Of a stretch of 34,483 bases of DNA, positions 17,785-26,287 are shown piece by piece. The notes below the pieces were generated by a model, which saw nothing but the letters and a program-made list of their open reading frames with translations, was not told the DNA's origin and did no database searches. The stretch spans positions 2,932 through 37,414 of the forward strand of contig PXPH01000051.1 in NCBI GenBank assembly GCA_003021615.1. Reading direction: 5' to 3'. The position numbers and the translations under genes were made by a program. How positions within the stretch are numbered: the stretch's first letter is position 1; every line of letters starts with the position of its first letter. The DNA comes from Actinobacteria bacterium QS_8_72_14 (lineage in GTDB: Bacteria > Actinomycetota > Nitriliruptoria > Euzebyales > Egibacteraceae).

Positions 17785-19277
17785 TGGCCGAGCTGCCGCT
17801 GCTGTCGCTGCTGATCGCCCTGCCGGCCCTGGGGGCCGTGGCCCTGGCGCTGCTGCCCGCCGGGGCGGTCGGGGCCATTCGGTGGGTGGCGCTGGCCGCC
17901 GCCGGGGCCACGTTTGTGGTGGCGGTGGTCGTGCTGGCGGTCTTTGAGACCGGCGAGGCCGGCTTTCAGCTCGGCGAGGCCCAACCCTGGATCCCCCAGT
18001 GGGGCATCGCCTATCGCCTCGGCGTCGACGGCATCAGCCTGCTGCTGGTGCTGCTAACGACGTTGCTGATGCCGCTGGTGGTGTTGGCCGGCTGGAATCA
18101 GCAGCACCGCACCAAGGGTTTCTTCATCGCGCTGTTGGCCATGGAAGCCGCCATGGTCGGGGTGTTTTTGGCCCTGGACCTGATCCTGTTCTATGCGTTC
18201 TTTGAGGTCATGCTCGTGCCGATGTATGCGCTCATCGGCATCTGGGGTGGGGTCGCGAGACGCTACGCGTCGATCAAGTTCTTCCTCTACACCCTGATCG
18301 GCGGCCTGCTGATGCTGGTGGCGATCTTGTATCTGTACTGGGCGGCCGGGGCGGTCAGCTTCAACTACGCCACCTTGCAGGCAGTGGCCTTGAGCGAGAC
18401 CGAGCAGCTGTGGCTGTTCGCCGCGCTGTTCGTGGCCTTTGCCGTGAAAGTCCCGTTGTTCCCGCTGCACACGTGGTTGCCCGACGCCCACACCGAGGCG
18501 CCCACGGTGGGCTCGGTGATCCTGGCGGCGGTGCTGCTCAAGATCGGCGGCTACGGCTTTTTGCGCTACTCGCTGCCGTTGTTTCCCGAGGCCACCGCGA
18601 CGCTGGCGCCGGCGCTGCTGGCCTTGGGCGTGGTGGGGGTGCTGATCGCCTACAGCTCGGTCAGCCACCTGGGCTTTGTGATCCTGGGGGCCTTTGCCCT
18701 CAACGGCATCGGCGCCGCCGGCAGCGTGGTGCAGATGGTCAACCACGGATTGTCGACCGGGGCGCTGTTTTTGCTGGTCGGCTTTTTGTACGACCGCACC
18801 CACAGCCGCGAGATCTCGGCCTACTCCGGCCTGCTGACGGCCACGCCGGTGCTCGGCGGGCTGTTTTTGGTCACGGTGCTTAGCTCGCTGGCCCTGCCCG
18901 GCCTCAACGGGTTCACCGGCGAGTTCCCCATTCTGCTGGGCACGTTCCAGAGCGCGCCGTGGGCGGCGGTGCTGGCCGCGCTGGGGGTGGTGCTGACCGC
19001 GATCTACCTGCTGTGGGCCTACCAGCGGATGTTCCACGGCCCGGTGACCGGCCACGCCCAGGGATTGTCTGACCTGACCGGCCGCGAGATCGCCGTGATC
19101 GCCCCGCTGGTGGTGCTGATGCTGGGCATCGGGCTCTACCCCGAGCCGCTCTACGAGCGCGTCAACCCCAGCGTGCAGCGCGTCATCGCCGAGTACGCCG
19201 ACGTCGAGGCGGCCGACACCGCACCGGCCGCGCCCCCAGCGAGCCGCGACGATGACACACAGGGGGTGGGCCGGTGA
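17784..19277 (+). CDS. nuoM: NADH-quinone oxidoreductase subunit M, first complex I
   Basis: NuoM is the middle antiporter-like subunit. In this 497-residue chain, Glu141 lies in FFEVMLVPMYALIGIWGG, and Lys222 in FAVKVPLFPLHTWLPDAHTE, followed by APTVGSVILAAVLLKIGGYG, all family hallmarks. Fourteen or so transmembrane helices are expected from the hydrophobic pattern. A hydrophilic tail ends the protein. ATG 17784 shares one base with the nuoL stop. The stop overlaps nuoN as GTGA. Confidence 0.95.
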   Translation: MAELPLLSLLIALPALGAVALALLPAGAVGAIRWVALAAAGATFVVAVVVLAVFETGEAGFQLGEAQPWIPQWGIAYRLGVDGISLLLVLLTTLLMPLVVLAGWNQQHRTKGFFIALLAMEAAMVGVFLALDLILFYAFFEVMLVPMYALIGIWGGVARRYASIKFFLYTLIGGLLMLVAILYLYWAAGAVSFNYATLQAVALSETEQLWLFAALFVAFAVKVPLFPLHTWLPDAHTEAPTVGSVILAAVLLKIGGYGFLRYSLPLFPEATATLAPALLALGVVGVLIAYSSVSHLGFVILGAFALNGIGAAGSVVQMVNHGLSTGALFLLVGFLYDRTHSREISAYSGLLTATPVLGGLFLVTVLSSLALPGLNGFTGEFPILLGTFQSAPWAAVLAALGVVLTAIYLLWAYQRMFHGPVTGHAQGLSDLTGREIAVIAPLVVLMLGIGLYPEPLYERVNPSVQRVIAEYADVEAADTAPAAPPASRDDDTQGVGR

Positions 19278-20920
19278 GCGCCGTGGCACAGGCCGTGCAG
19301 ACGCCGACCATCCCCTGGGCTGCGATCAGCCCGGAGCTGGTGCTGTTCGGCGCGGGCATCCTCGTGCTGCTGCTGGACACCGCCGGTGGCAACCGCCGCA
19401 CCAGCGCCGCCGTGGCGTTCGTGGCGCTGCTGGGCGTGGCCGGGCTGGTGGTGGCCACCGGCGAGGACGTGGCCGCGGCCGTGCCGGTGGTGATCGCCGC
19501 GGCCGCAATCCTGCAGCTGGCGCTGGCCCTGGCGCTGAGCCGCCGCCCGCGGCTGCTGGGCGCCGTGCTGGCCGTGCTGGGCTTCGCCGGCTGCATGCTG
19601 GCCGCCGCATGGCAGTGGTGGGCGGCCACCGACGGCTCGTTGGTAGCCACCGAGACGCTGCTGTCGGGCACGGTCGCCGTCGACGGCGTGGCGCTGTTCA
19701 CCCGCATGACGGTGTGCGTGGCGGGCATCGTCACGGTCCTGCTGGGCTTTTCCTACCTGGAGGACCGCCGGGTCCACCGCGGCGAGTACTACCCGCTGCT
19801 GCTGCTGTCGGCCACCGGCATGACCTTGCTGGCCAGCGCCGCCGACTTGCTGATGGTGTTCATCGCCGTGGAGATTTTGTCGCTGGCGCTGTATGTCATG
19901 AGCGGCTTCGCCAAGCGCGACCTGGCCAGCCAGGAGAGCGCGTTCAAGTACTTTTTGCTGGGCGCGTTCTCCTCGGCGTTTTTGCTGTACGGCATCGCCC
20001 TGGTGTACGGCGCGGCGGGCACCACCAACATCGCGGCGGCGGGCCGGGCGCTGGCTGGCTTCGAGGTGCCGGCCGCCTTCGGCATCGCCGCCGTCGGGCT
20101 GCTGCTGGTGGGCCTGGCCTTCAAGGTCGCGCTCGTGCCGTTTCACATGTGGACGCCCGACGTCTACCAGGGCGCGCCCACGCCGGTCACCGGCTTCATG
20201 GCCGCGGCCACCAAGGCGGCGGCCTTCGCGGCGTTCTTGCGCGTGTTCGCCGACGGGCTCGCCGCGCTGCAATGGACGTGGGTGCCCGCCGTGGGGGTGC
20301 TGGCGGCCGCGACCATGCTGGCCGGGGCGATCCTCGCGGTGGTCCAGGACGACCTCAAGCGGATGCTGGCGTACTCCTCGGTGGCCCACGCCGGCTACGC
20401 CACCATGGGCCTGCTGGCGTTGAGCCAGGAGGGCACCGCGGCCACGATGTTCTACCTGCTGGCCTACGCCGTGATGTCTTTGGGCGCCTTTGGGGTCCTG
20501 GGCGTGCTGGAGCGTCGCCAGCGCAAGGCGATCGCGGTGGCCGACCTCCGCGGGCTGGGCCAGCGCGCCCCGCTGCTGGCGGGCATGTTCGCGCTGTTCT
20601 TGCTGTCGCTGGCCGGCATCCCCGGCACCGCCGGGTTCATGGGCAAGTTGGCGGTGGTGCGCGCCGCGGTTGACGCCGACCACATCGCCCTGCCGGTGGT
20701 GCTGGTGCTCTCCAGCGTCGTCGCGGCCTTCTTCTACATCCGCGTGATCGTGGCAATGTTCATGGAGGACGAGCCCGCCGAGCTCGCCGACGTGCCCGTG
20801 CCGGCCAGCACCGGCTCGGCTGCCGGGCTGTCGGCGGCCGCCGCGGGGGTGGTGGTCCTGGGCGTTGTGCCCCCGGCCGTGATCGACCTCGCCCAGCGCG
20901 CGGCTACATTCGCGGGGTGA
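19274..20920 (+). CDS. nuoN: NADH-quinone oxidoreductase subunit N, first complex I, with extra N-terminal helices
   Basis: NuoN is the third antiporter-like subunit. Key residues are Glu200 (FIAVEILSLALYVMSGF) and Lys284 (LAFKVALVPFHMWTPDVYQG). At 548 residues it is about 50-60 longer than usual (E. coli 485; the second-cluster copy here 497). The extra sits before the helix-five glutamate. Segments at about 67-91 and 94-118 look like two additional hydrophobic helices joined by LSRRPRLLG. GTG 19274 follows aggggg and overlaps nuoM. This gene ends the first complex I operon. Confidence 0.94.
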   Translation: MSAVAQAVQTPTIPWAAISPELVLFGAGILVLLLDTAGGNRRTSAAVAFVALLGVAGLVVATGEDVAAAVPVVIAAAAILQLALALALSRRPRLLGAVLAVLGFAGCMLAAAWQWWAATDGSLVATETLLSGTVAVDGVALFTRMTVCVAGIVTVLLGFSYLEDRRVHRGEYYPLLLLSATGMTLLASAADLLMVFIAVEILSLALYVMSGFAKRDLASQESAFKYFLLGAFSSAFLLYGIALVYGAAGTTNIAAAGRALAGFEVPAAFGIAAVGLLLVGLAFKVALVPFHMWTPDVYQGAPTPVTGFMAAATKAAAFAAFLRVFADGLAALQWTWVPAVGVLAAATMLAGAILAVVQDDLKRMLAYSSVAHAGYATMGLLALSQEGTAATMFYLLAYAVMSLGAFGVLGVLERRQRKAIAVADLRGLGQRAPLLAGMFALFLLSLAGIPGTAGFMGKLAVVRAAVDADHIALPVVLVLSSVVAAFFYIRVIVAMFMEDEPAELADVPVPASTGSAAGLSAAAAGVVVLGVVPPAVIDLAQRAATFAG

Positions 20921-20922
20921 CG

Positions 20923-20942
20923 CGGGCGGCGTCACCCGCCCG
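20923..20942 (+). terminator. Weak hairpin after the first complex I operon
   Basis: A seven-pair G/C stem (cgggcgg / ccgcccg) with a six-base loop lies immediately after the nuoN1 stop and before the polyprenyl synthase start. No T run follows, only ttgcccc. It may reduce read-through between nuoN and the next gene, but with a 43-base gap co-transcription remains possible. Confidence 0.3.
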
Positions 20943-20963
20943 TTGCCCCTGCCGGAGGGCGCC

Positions 20964-22001
20964 ATGTCCGTGTCCCACGACGCCATCGACGACCTGACCC
21001 GCCGCGGGGCCGACCGAGGCGTGGACCTGCGTCCCGGGCTGGACCTCGTGGAGCAGCGCCTGGCCGGCGCCGTCGACGCGGACCTGCCGCTGCTGACCGA
21101 GGCCGGCCAGCACCTCGTGGCGGCCGGCGGCAAGCGCTTCCGCCCGATGCTCGTGCTGCTGACCGGGCTGCTGGGCGGGGGACGCCCCACCGACGACGAG
21201 CTGGTCGACGCCGGCGTCGTCGTCGAGCTGGTCCATCTGGCCACGCTGTTCCACGACGACGTGATCGACGGCGCCGAGACCCGCCGCGGGGCCGACGCCG
21301 CTCACGTGCGGTGGTCCAACACCACCGCGATCCTCACCGGCGACCACCTGCTGGCCCGTGCCAGCGAGCTCGCCGCCGAGCTCGGCCTGGAGGTCACCAA
21401 GGTCATGGCCCGCACGATCGCGGCGCTGTGCGCCGGGCAAATCCGCGAGGTGCAGGGCTCCAGCCAGGCCCGCGCGCACGGCATGCCGTCGGTGGGCGCC
21501 GACCGCTCCCACTACCTGGCGGTCATCACCGACAAGACGGCCTCGCTGATCGCCTCCGCCTGCCGTCTGGGGGCGTTGCGATCGGGGCTGCCCCGCGAGT
21601 CGGTCGAGGCCCTGACGGTCTACGGTCACCATCTGGGCATGAGCTTTCAGATCGCCGACGACGTGCTGGATTTGACCGCCGAGCCCGGCGAGTCGGGCAA
21701 GGCCGTTGGCACCGACCTCAAAGAGGGGGTGCACACCCTGCCGGTGCTGTACGCCCTGGAGGCCGACGGCGTCCACTCGACGCTGGCGGGGCATTTGGCC
21801 GCGGCCACCGACGAGGCCATCGACGCCGCCCTGGCGCTGCTGCGCGGGCACCCGGCGCTGGAGCTGGCCCGCGACGACGCCCGCCTGGAGGCCGCCAAGG
21901 CCCGGCGCGCCCTGCGCGATCTCGACAGCGCGATCACCCCCGGGGTCGTGCGCGAGGGGCTGGGCGAGCTGGCCGACTTCGCCGCCACCCGGGTGGGGTG
22001 A
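20964..22001 (+). CDS. Long-chain polyprenyl diphosphate synthase (trans-isoprenyl synthase), likely for menaquinone side chain
   Basis: This 345-residue enzyme condenses isopentenyl diphosphate with an allylic diphosphate to build a long all-trans prenyl chain. Both Asp-rich motifs are present: the first, DDVID at 98-102, in HLATLFHDDVIDGAETRRG; the second, DDVLD at 232-236, in QIADDVLDLTAEPG. The substrate-binding GGKRFRP is at 55-61. Small residues (Ala93, Thr94) before the first motif fit a long-chain, hepta- to nonaprenyl, product; exact length cannot be read. ATG 20964 follows ggaggg; a TTG at 20943 is less likely. It sits between two complex I clusters and near menG, so menaquinone is the likely destination. 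Confidence 0.9.
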   Translation: MSVSHDAIDDLTRRGADRGVDLRPGLDLVEQRLAGAVDADLPLLTEAGQHLVAAGGKRFRPMLVLLTGLLGGGRPTDDELVDAGVVVELVHLATLFHDDVIDGAETRRGADAAHVRWSNTTAILTGDHLLARASELAAELGLEVTKVMARTIAALCAGQIREVQGSSQARAHGMPSVGADRSHYLAVITDKTASLIASACRLGALRSGLPRESVEALTVYGHHLGMSFQIADDVLDLTAEPGESGKAVGTDLKEGVHTLPVLYALEADGVHSTLAGHLAAATDEAIDAALALLRGHPALELARDDARLEAAKARRALRDLDSAITPGVVREGLGELADFAATRVG

Positions 22002-22042
22002 CCCCTCGAGCTCGCGACGATCCCCGGTGCGGGGGAGGCACG

Positions 22043-22071
22043 ACCCTGTCACCCTGGTTTTGGAACAGGGT
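22043..22071 (+). promoter_or_regulatory. Inverted repeat in the leader of the second complex I cluster
   Basis: The sequence accctgt (22043-22049) and its complement acagggt (22065-22071) flank 15 bases containing ggttttgga. It lies 16 bases before nuoA2, in the 85-base gap after the polyprenyl synthase. It may be an operator or an RNA hairpin next to the ribosome binding site (ccaggag). No clear promoter hexamers were found, so the cluster may share a transcript with the preceding gene. Confidence 0.35.
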
Positions 22072-22086
22072 TGCTCCAGGAGTGGC

Positions 22087-22461
22087 ATGACCGGGTACTA
22101 CTCGGCTTACACCACCGTCTTCGCGCTCGCCGTCGCGGGCGTGCTGGTGGTCGCAGGGGCCTTGACGGTCAACCGGCTCGTGCGCCCCGACCGCAAGTAC
22201 GGGGGCAAGCTGTCCACCTACGAGTGCGGCATCGACCCCGTCGGCGAGGGGTGGTCGCAGACCCACATCCGCTACTACCTGTTCGCGTTCCTGTTCGTCA
22301 TCTTCGACGTGGAGACGCTGTTCATCTTCCCGTGGGCGGTGGTCCTGGGTGAGGCAGGCCAGGCTCAGGCCTTCATGCTCGGGGTGATGCTCGTCTTCCT
22401 GTTCTTTGTGACGCTCACCTTGCCCTACGAGTATAAGAAGGGGGTCCTGCGGTGGGTCTAG
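22087..22461 (+). CDS. nuoA: NADH-quinone oxidoreductase subunit A, second complex I
   Basis: This 124-residue paralogue of NuoA has three transmembrane helices, [14 protein letters not shown] in the first loop and [18 protein letters not shown] in helix two. It differs from the first copy over most of its length, so the two are old paralogues. ATG 22087 follows ccaggag at good spacing. It opens a second cluster in the order A-B-C-D-H-I-J-K-L-M-N. The 10-base overlap with nuoB repeats the arrangement in the first operon. Confidence 0.94.
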   Translation: MTGYYSAYTTVFALAVAGVLVVAGALTVNRLVRPDRKYGGKLSTYECGIDPVGEGWSQTHIRYYLFAFLFVIFDVETLFIFPWAVVLGEAGQAQAFMLGVMLVFLFFVTLTLPYEYKKGVLRWV

Positions 22462-23000
22462 TCGAGAACCACGAGGTCCCCCAGCCGCTGAAGTTCGTCC
22501 TCAACTGGGGGCGCAAGTACTCGCTGTGGGTGATGAACTTCGGCTTGGCGTGTTGCGCCATCGAGTTCATCGCCACGTCGGCGGCGCGCCACGACTTCAT
22601 GCGCCTGGGGGTCATCCCCTTCGCCCACGGCCCCCGGCAGGCGGACCTGATGGTCGTGGCCGGCACGCTGACCGACAAGATGGCCCCGGCGATCAAGCGG
22701 CTGTACGACCAGATGCCCGAGCCCAAGTACGTCATCAGCTTCGGCTCGTGCTCCAACTGCGGCGGCCCGTACTGGGACAGCTACTCGGTCACCAAAGGCG
22801 TGGACCAGATCGTGCCGGTCGACGTGTACGTGCCGGGCTGCCCGCCGCGGCCCGAGGCGCTGCTGGAGGGCATCACCAAGCTGCAGCAGCAGATCGAGGA
22901 CGAGTCGCTGGCCCAGCGCTTCGCCGAGCGCGACGCGCCACGGCCGATCGTCGCCGGCGGCGGCGACCCCACCCGCCACCCACTGGACGATCCGATGTAG
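22452..23000 (+). CDS. nuoB: NADH-quinone oxidoreductase subunit B, second complex I
   Basis: This 182-residue subunit keeps all four N2 cluster ligands: Cys34-Cys35 ([10 protein letters not shown]), Cys100 ([12 protein letters not shown]) and Cys130 (PGCPPRPE). An additional Cys103 lies three residues after the third ligand, as in many NuoB proteins. The start is GTG 22452 inside the nuoA end, after aaggggg, and reads GTG-GGT-CTA. Length is normal, without the tail of the first copy. Retention of N2 ligands argues that this complex still delivers electrons to quinone. Confidence 0.94.
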   Translation: MGLVENHEVPQPLKFVLNWGRKYSLWVMNFGLACCAIEFIATSAARHDFMRLGVIPFAHGPRQADLMVVAGTLTDKMAPAIKRLYDQMPEPKYVISFGSCSNCGGPYWDSYSVTKGVDQIVPVDVYVPGCPPRPEALLEGITKLQQQIEDESLAQRFAERDAPRPIVAGGGDPTRHPLDDPM

Positions 23001-23021
23001 CGCCCCCGGCGCCGCCGGCTC

Positions 23022-23891
23022 ATGCCAGCCCCGCCAGACACCAGGACTCACACCGTGACGCCCGAGGAGCTCGAGGACCGCTTTACCGACGCCTTCGGCG
23101 ACCAGGTCGTCGACACCGTCATCGCCTATGGCCAACTGACGGTGACCCTCGAGCCGCACGTGCTGGTCGAGGCCGCGCGCATGTGCAAGCAGGACCCCGA
23201 GCTCGCGTGCACGTTCTTTGACTTCATGAGCGGGGTGGACCTCGGCGAGGAGGGCTTCGCGGTCGTCACCCACCTTTACAGCCCGACCCACGGCCACCAC
23301 GTGATGCTGCGGGCGGTGGCCCCCGGCGGGCGCGACGACCCCCGGCTGCCCTCGCTGACCCCGGTGTATCGCGGCGCGAACTGGCACGAGCGCGAGGCGT
23401 GGGACATGTTCGGCGTCGTCTTCGAGGGCCACCCCGGCCTGGCGCCGCGGCTGCTGACGGTGGAGAACTTCGAGGGCTGGCCGCTGCGCAAGGACTTCAA
23501 GCTCATGACGCGCCTGGCCAAGCCGTGGCCCGGCGAGAAGGAGCCCACCCCCGCCCAGCCCGCCGGCGAGCAGCAGCCGGGCCAGGCCGGCGATCAGGGC
23601 CAGGAGGGCGCCTCGGGCGGCGCCGGCCCCAGCGAGAAAGGCGCTGGGGCCGATGCTGGCGAGCAGCCCACCGGCGAGGACCGCTCTCGGGCCGCCAGCG
23701 AGCGCGCGGCCCGGGCCAAGGCCAAGGCCGCCGAGATGCGCCAGCGCCGCGCCGAGCAGGCCGCTGCCGCCCAGCGGGATGCGGCCGGCTTCGCCACAGA
23801 CCCGGCGCCCGAGAGCCACGGCGATGAGCGCGACGACGGCGCCACTGGCGCTGCGACCAGCGACAGCGACGACGAGCGAGGCAGGCCATGA
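23022..23891 (+). CDS. nuoC: NADH-quinone oxidoreductase subunit C, second complex I, with basic/alanine-rich tail
   Basis: The first 172 residues are a 30-kDa-family subunit, with YRGANWHEREAWDMFGVVFEG + HPGL (117-140) and EGWPLRKDFKL near 151-161. The remaining 117 residues are a low-complexity Gly/Gln/Glu tail with a helix-forming basic segment, [20 protein letters not shown], at 226-245. Nearly the same segment occurs in the tail of NuoI of this cluster. ATG 23022 lacks a clear ribosome binding site; GTG 23055, after caggac, is a possible alternative that removes 11 residues. The stop overlaps nuoD as ATGA. Confidence 0.9.
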   Translation: MPAPPDTRTHTVTPEELEDRFTDAFGDQVVDTVIAYGQLTVTLEPHVLVEAARMCKQDPELACTFFDFMSGVDLGEEGFAVVTHLYSPTHGHHVMLRAVAPGGRDDPRLPSLTPVYRGANWHEREAWDMFGVVFEGHPGLAPRLLTVENFEGWPLRKDFKLMTRLAKPWPGEKEPTPAQPAGEQQPGQAGDQGQEGASGGAGPSEKGAGADAGEQPTGEDRSRAASERAARAKAKAAEMRQRRAEQAAAAQRDAAGFATDPAPESHGDERDDGATGAATSDSDDERGRP

Positions 23892-25084
23892 GCGAGACGC
23901 GGGCGCCGCAAGGCGACGGCGGGGGGGGGATGCCCGGCGGCCCCGGCGAGTCGATGCGCCTCGAGGTGCGCGACGAGGAGCAAGGTGGCCTGCAGACCCA
24001 GGAGATGAACCTCAACATCGGTCCGCAGCACCCGGCGACCCACGGGGTCCTGCGGGTGGTGCTGGATCTGGACGGCGAGAGGATCGCGCGCGCCGAGCCC
24101 GTGATTGGCTACATGCACCGCGGCTTCGAGAAGCTCGCCGAGCACCGCGACTACCGCCAGATCATCGCCCTGGTCAACCGCCACGACTGGCTGTCGGCGT
24201 TCTGCAACGAGATCGGCGTGGCCCTTGCCGTCGAGACAATGATGGAGCTAGAGGTCCCCGAGCGGGCTCAGTGGATCCGCACACTCCTGTGCGAGTGGAA
24301 CCGGATCATGAACCATCTGATGTTCGTGGGCTCGTTTGGCCTGGAGCTCGGGGCGCTGACGCCGGTGTTCTACGCCTTCCGCGAGCGCGAGGAGATCCAG
24401 CATCTCATGGAGAGCGCCACCGGGGGGCGGCTGCACTTCACCTTCTGTCGCGTGGGCGGCCTCAAAGACGACCTGCCGCTGGGGTTTTTGAAGGCCAGCG
24501 AGCAGCTGGTGCCGGTGATCCGCCAGCGCGTCCAGGACTACCGTGACCTGCTGCTGGGCAACGAGATCTTCCAGGCGCGCACCAGCGGCGTGGGCAAGCT
24601 GCCCGCCGAGGTCGCGCTGGACTACGGCGTCAGCGGCCCCGCCCTGCACGCCACCGGCGTGGCCGAGGACGCCCGCGTCACCGAGCCCTACGCGAAGTAC
24701 GCCGACGTCGACGTGCGCGTGCCCACCGGCGAGACCGGCGACAGCTACGACCGCTTCCGGGTGCTGCTGGACCGCATCGATGCGAGCTTGGACATCGTCG
24801 CGCAGTGCCTGGACAACATGCCCTCGGGCCCGGTCAACGTGAAGCTGCCCAAGCAGGTCAAGGCCCCCGAGGGGGCGGTGTACGTGCGCACCGAGAACCC
24901 ACTGGGCCAGGGCGGCTACTACCTGGTCAGCGACGGCAAGAAGTACCCGTGGCGCCTCAAGATGCGCACCCCGTCCTTTAGCAACATCAGCATGCTGCCC
25001 TACCTGCTGGAGGGTGAGCTGCTGCCGAACATGATCGCGATCCTTGGCAGCGTGTACTTCGTCGTCGGCGACATCGACCGGTAG
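23888..25084 (+). CDS. nuoD: NADH-quinone oxidoreductase subunit D, second complex I, with Trp at the quinone Tyr position
   Basis: This 398-residue NuoD keeps the quinone-site loop GPQHPATHGVLR with His52, but the block that normally reads RxDYxS reads NRHDWLSAFCNE. Trp101 therefore replaces the Tyr equivalent to bovine Tyr108, a quinone head-group contact. The other conserved blocks (EWNRIMNHLMFVGSF, YAFREREEI, FCRVGGLKDDLPLG) are intact, and the end VVGDIDR is normal. From memory, the same DW occurs in related short-cluster NuoD proteins of actinobacteria, so it is probably a subfamily feature, not damage. It starts with an ATGA overlap and is followed directly by nuoH, with no nuoE, F or G. 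Confidence 0.92.
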   Translation: MSETRAPQGDGGGGMPGGPGESMRLEVRDEEQGGLQTQEMNLNIGPQHPATHGVLRVVLDLDGERIARAEPVIGYMHRGFEKLAEHRDYRQIIALVNRHDWLSAFCNEIGVALAVETMMELEVPERAQWIRTLLCEWNRIMNHLMFVGSFGLELGALTPVFYAFREREEIQHLMESATGGRLHFTFCRVGGLKDDLPLGFLKASEQLVPVIRQRVQDYRDLLLGNEIFQARTSGVGKLPAEVALDYGVSGPALHATGVAEDARVTEPYAKYADVDVRVPTGETGDSYDRFRVLLDRIDASLDIVAQCLDNMPSGPVNVKLPKQVKAPEGAVYVRTENPLGQGGYYLVSDGKKYPWRLKMRTPSFSNISMLPYLLEGELLPNMIAILGSVYFVVGDIDR

Positions 25085-25113
25085 GCTTTGCGCGGGCGCA
25101 CAAGGACCCACGC

Positions 25114-26163
25114 ATGGAGTCGATCCTCACCTTCGACAGCCTGGGCTTCACCCTCGCGGTGAAGCTGGTGGCGGTCGTGGCCTTCTTCCTGCTCGCCCCC
25201 CTGGTCGTGGGCTACATGGAGCACAAGGTGTTGGGCGACATGCAGTCGCGGGTGGGCCCCTACGAGGCCGGGATCGGGCCCGTCAAGTTCGGCGTGGGCC
25301 AGCTGGTCGCCGACGGCGCCAAGTTCATCCAAAAAGAGGACATCATCCCGCGGGCGGCCGACAAGTGGGTGTTCGCGGCCGCGCCCGCCGTGGCGTTGGT
25401 GCCCACGCTGCTGATCTTGGTCGTGGTGCCCTTCGGCCCGGGGGCGTGGGCCGAGAACCTCGACGTGGGGCTGTTCTTCGCACTGGCGGCTTCCGGGGTG
25501 ACCGTGATCGGCATCCTCATGGCCGGCTGGGCCAGTGCCAACAAGTACTCGCTGATGGGCGGCTTGCGCGACGCCGCCCAACTGATCGCCTACGAGCTGC
25601 CGCTGGTGCTGGCCGGGGCCGCGGTGGCGCTGCAGGCGGGGTCGTTGAGCCTGGTCGACATCGTGCAGGCCCAAGGCAGCGCGTCGCTGCTGGGCCTGCC
25701 CGTGTGGTTCGGTATCCCCCAAATCGCGGGGCTGGCGCTGTTCTTCGTGGCGGCCATGGCCGAGCTGAACCGCCCGCCGTTCGACATGCCCATCGCCGAC
25801 AGCGAGATCATCTTTGGTCACATGACCGAGTACACCGGGATCCGCTACGCCATGTTCATGCTCAGCGAGTACGCGGGCATGGTCGTGCTCAGCGCGCTGG
25901 CGGTCGTGCTGTTTCTCGGTGGCTGGTACATCGTGCCGGGCACGACCTGGCCCTACGAGCAGCTCGGCCCGGCGGCGAGCGCCCTGCTGGGCTTCGGCGT
26001 CACGATGGGCAAGATCATCATCCTGGCGTTTTTGATGGTGTGGGCCCGGGCGACGCTGCCGCGCCTGCGCGAGGACCAGCTGCAGACGATGGCCTGGATG
26101 GTGCTCATCCCGCTGGCGCTGGCCCAGATCGTGGTCGTTGGGGTGCTCGAGGTGGTGGCGTGA
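25114..26163 (+). CDS. nuoH: NADH-quinone oxidoreductase subunit H, second complex I
   Basis: This 349-residue membrane subunit shows [20 protein letters not shown] near residue 31, [13 protein letters not shown], and the acidic loop [20 protein letters not shown] + MTEYTG that lines the quinone-to-proton path. About eight transmembrane helices are expected. It lacks the acidic tail of the first copy. ATG 25114 lies 29 bases after nuoD, with aaggac nearby. The gap to nuoI (124 bases) is the first sizeable break in this cluster and contains a 10-base palindrome, ggcccgggcc (26211-26220), and a T-rich patch near 26250, but no clear gene. Confidence 0.94.
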   Translation: MESILTFDSLGFTLAVKLVAVVAFFLLAPLVVGYMEHKVLGDMQSRVGPYEAGIGPVKFGVGQLVADGAKFIQKEDIIPRAADKWVFAAAPAVALVPTLLILVVVPFGPGAWAENLDVGLFFALAASGVTVIGILMAGWASANKYSLMGGLRDAAQLIAYELPLVLAGAAVALQAGSLSLVDIVQAQGSASLLGLPVWFGIPQIAGLALFFVAAMAELNRPPFDMPIADSEIIFGHMTEYTGIRYAMFMLSEYAGMVVLSALAVVLFLGGWYIVPGTTWPYEQLGPAASALLGFGVTMGKIIILAFLMVWARATLPRLREDQLQTMAWMVLIPLALAQIVVVGVLEVVA

Positions 26164-26287
26164 CGGCGCGTTGCGTGGCTGCGCGGCCCGCCGCGACCCC
26201 GGCCCGGGCCAGCGTGCCGGGACTGACCGCGCTGTTGTGGCGACCCCGCCTCTTTTGCCATTTCGCCGTCGAGCCGAGGTGAGCCGC

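Noticed and set aside
25114-26287. A missing small gene between nuoH2 and nuoI2
   Set aside because: The 124-base gap has no frame with a start, ribosome binding site and plausible composition; the upstream in-frame extension of nuoI has no homology.
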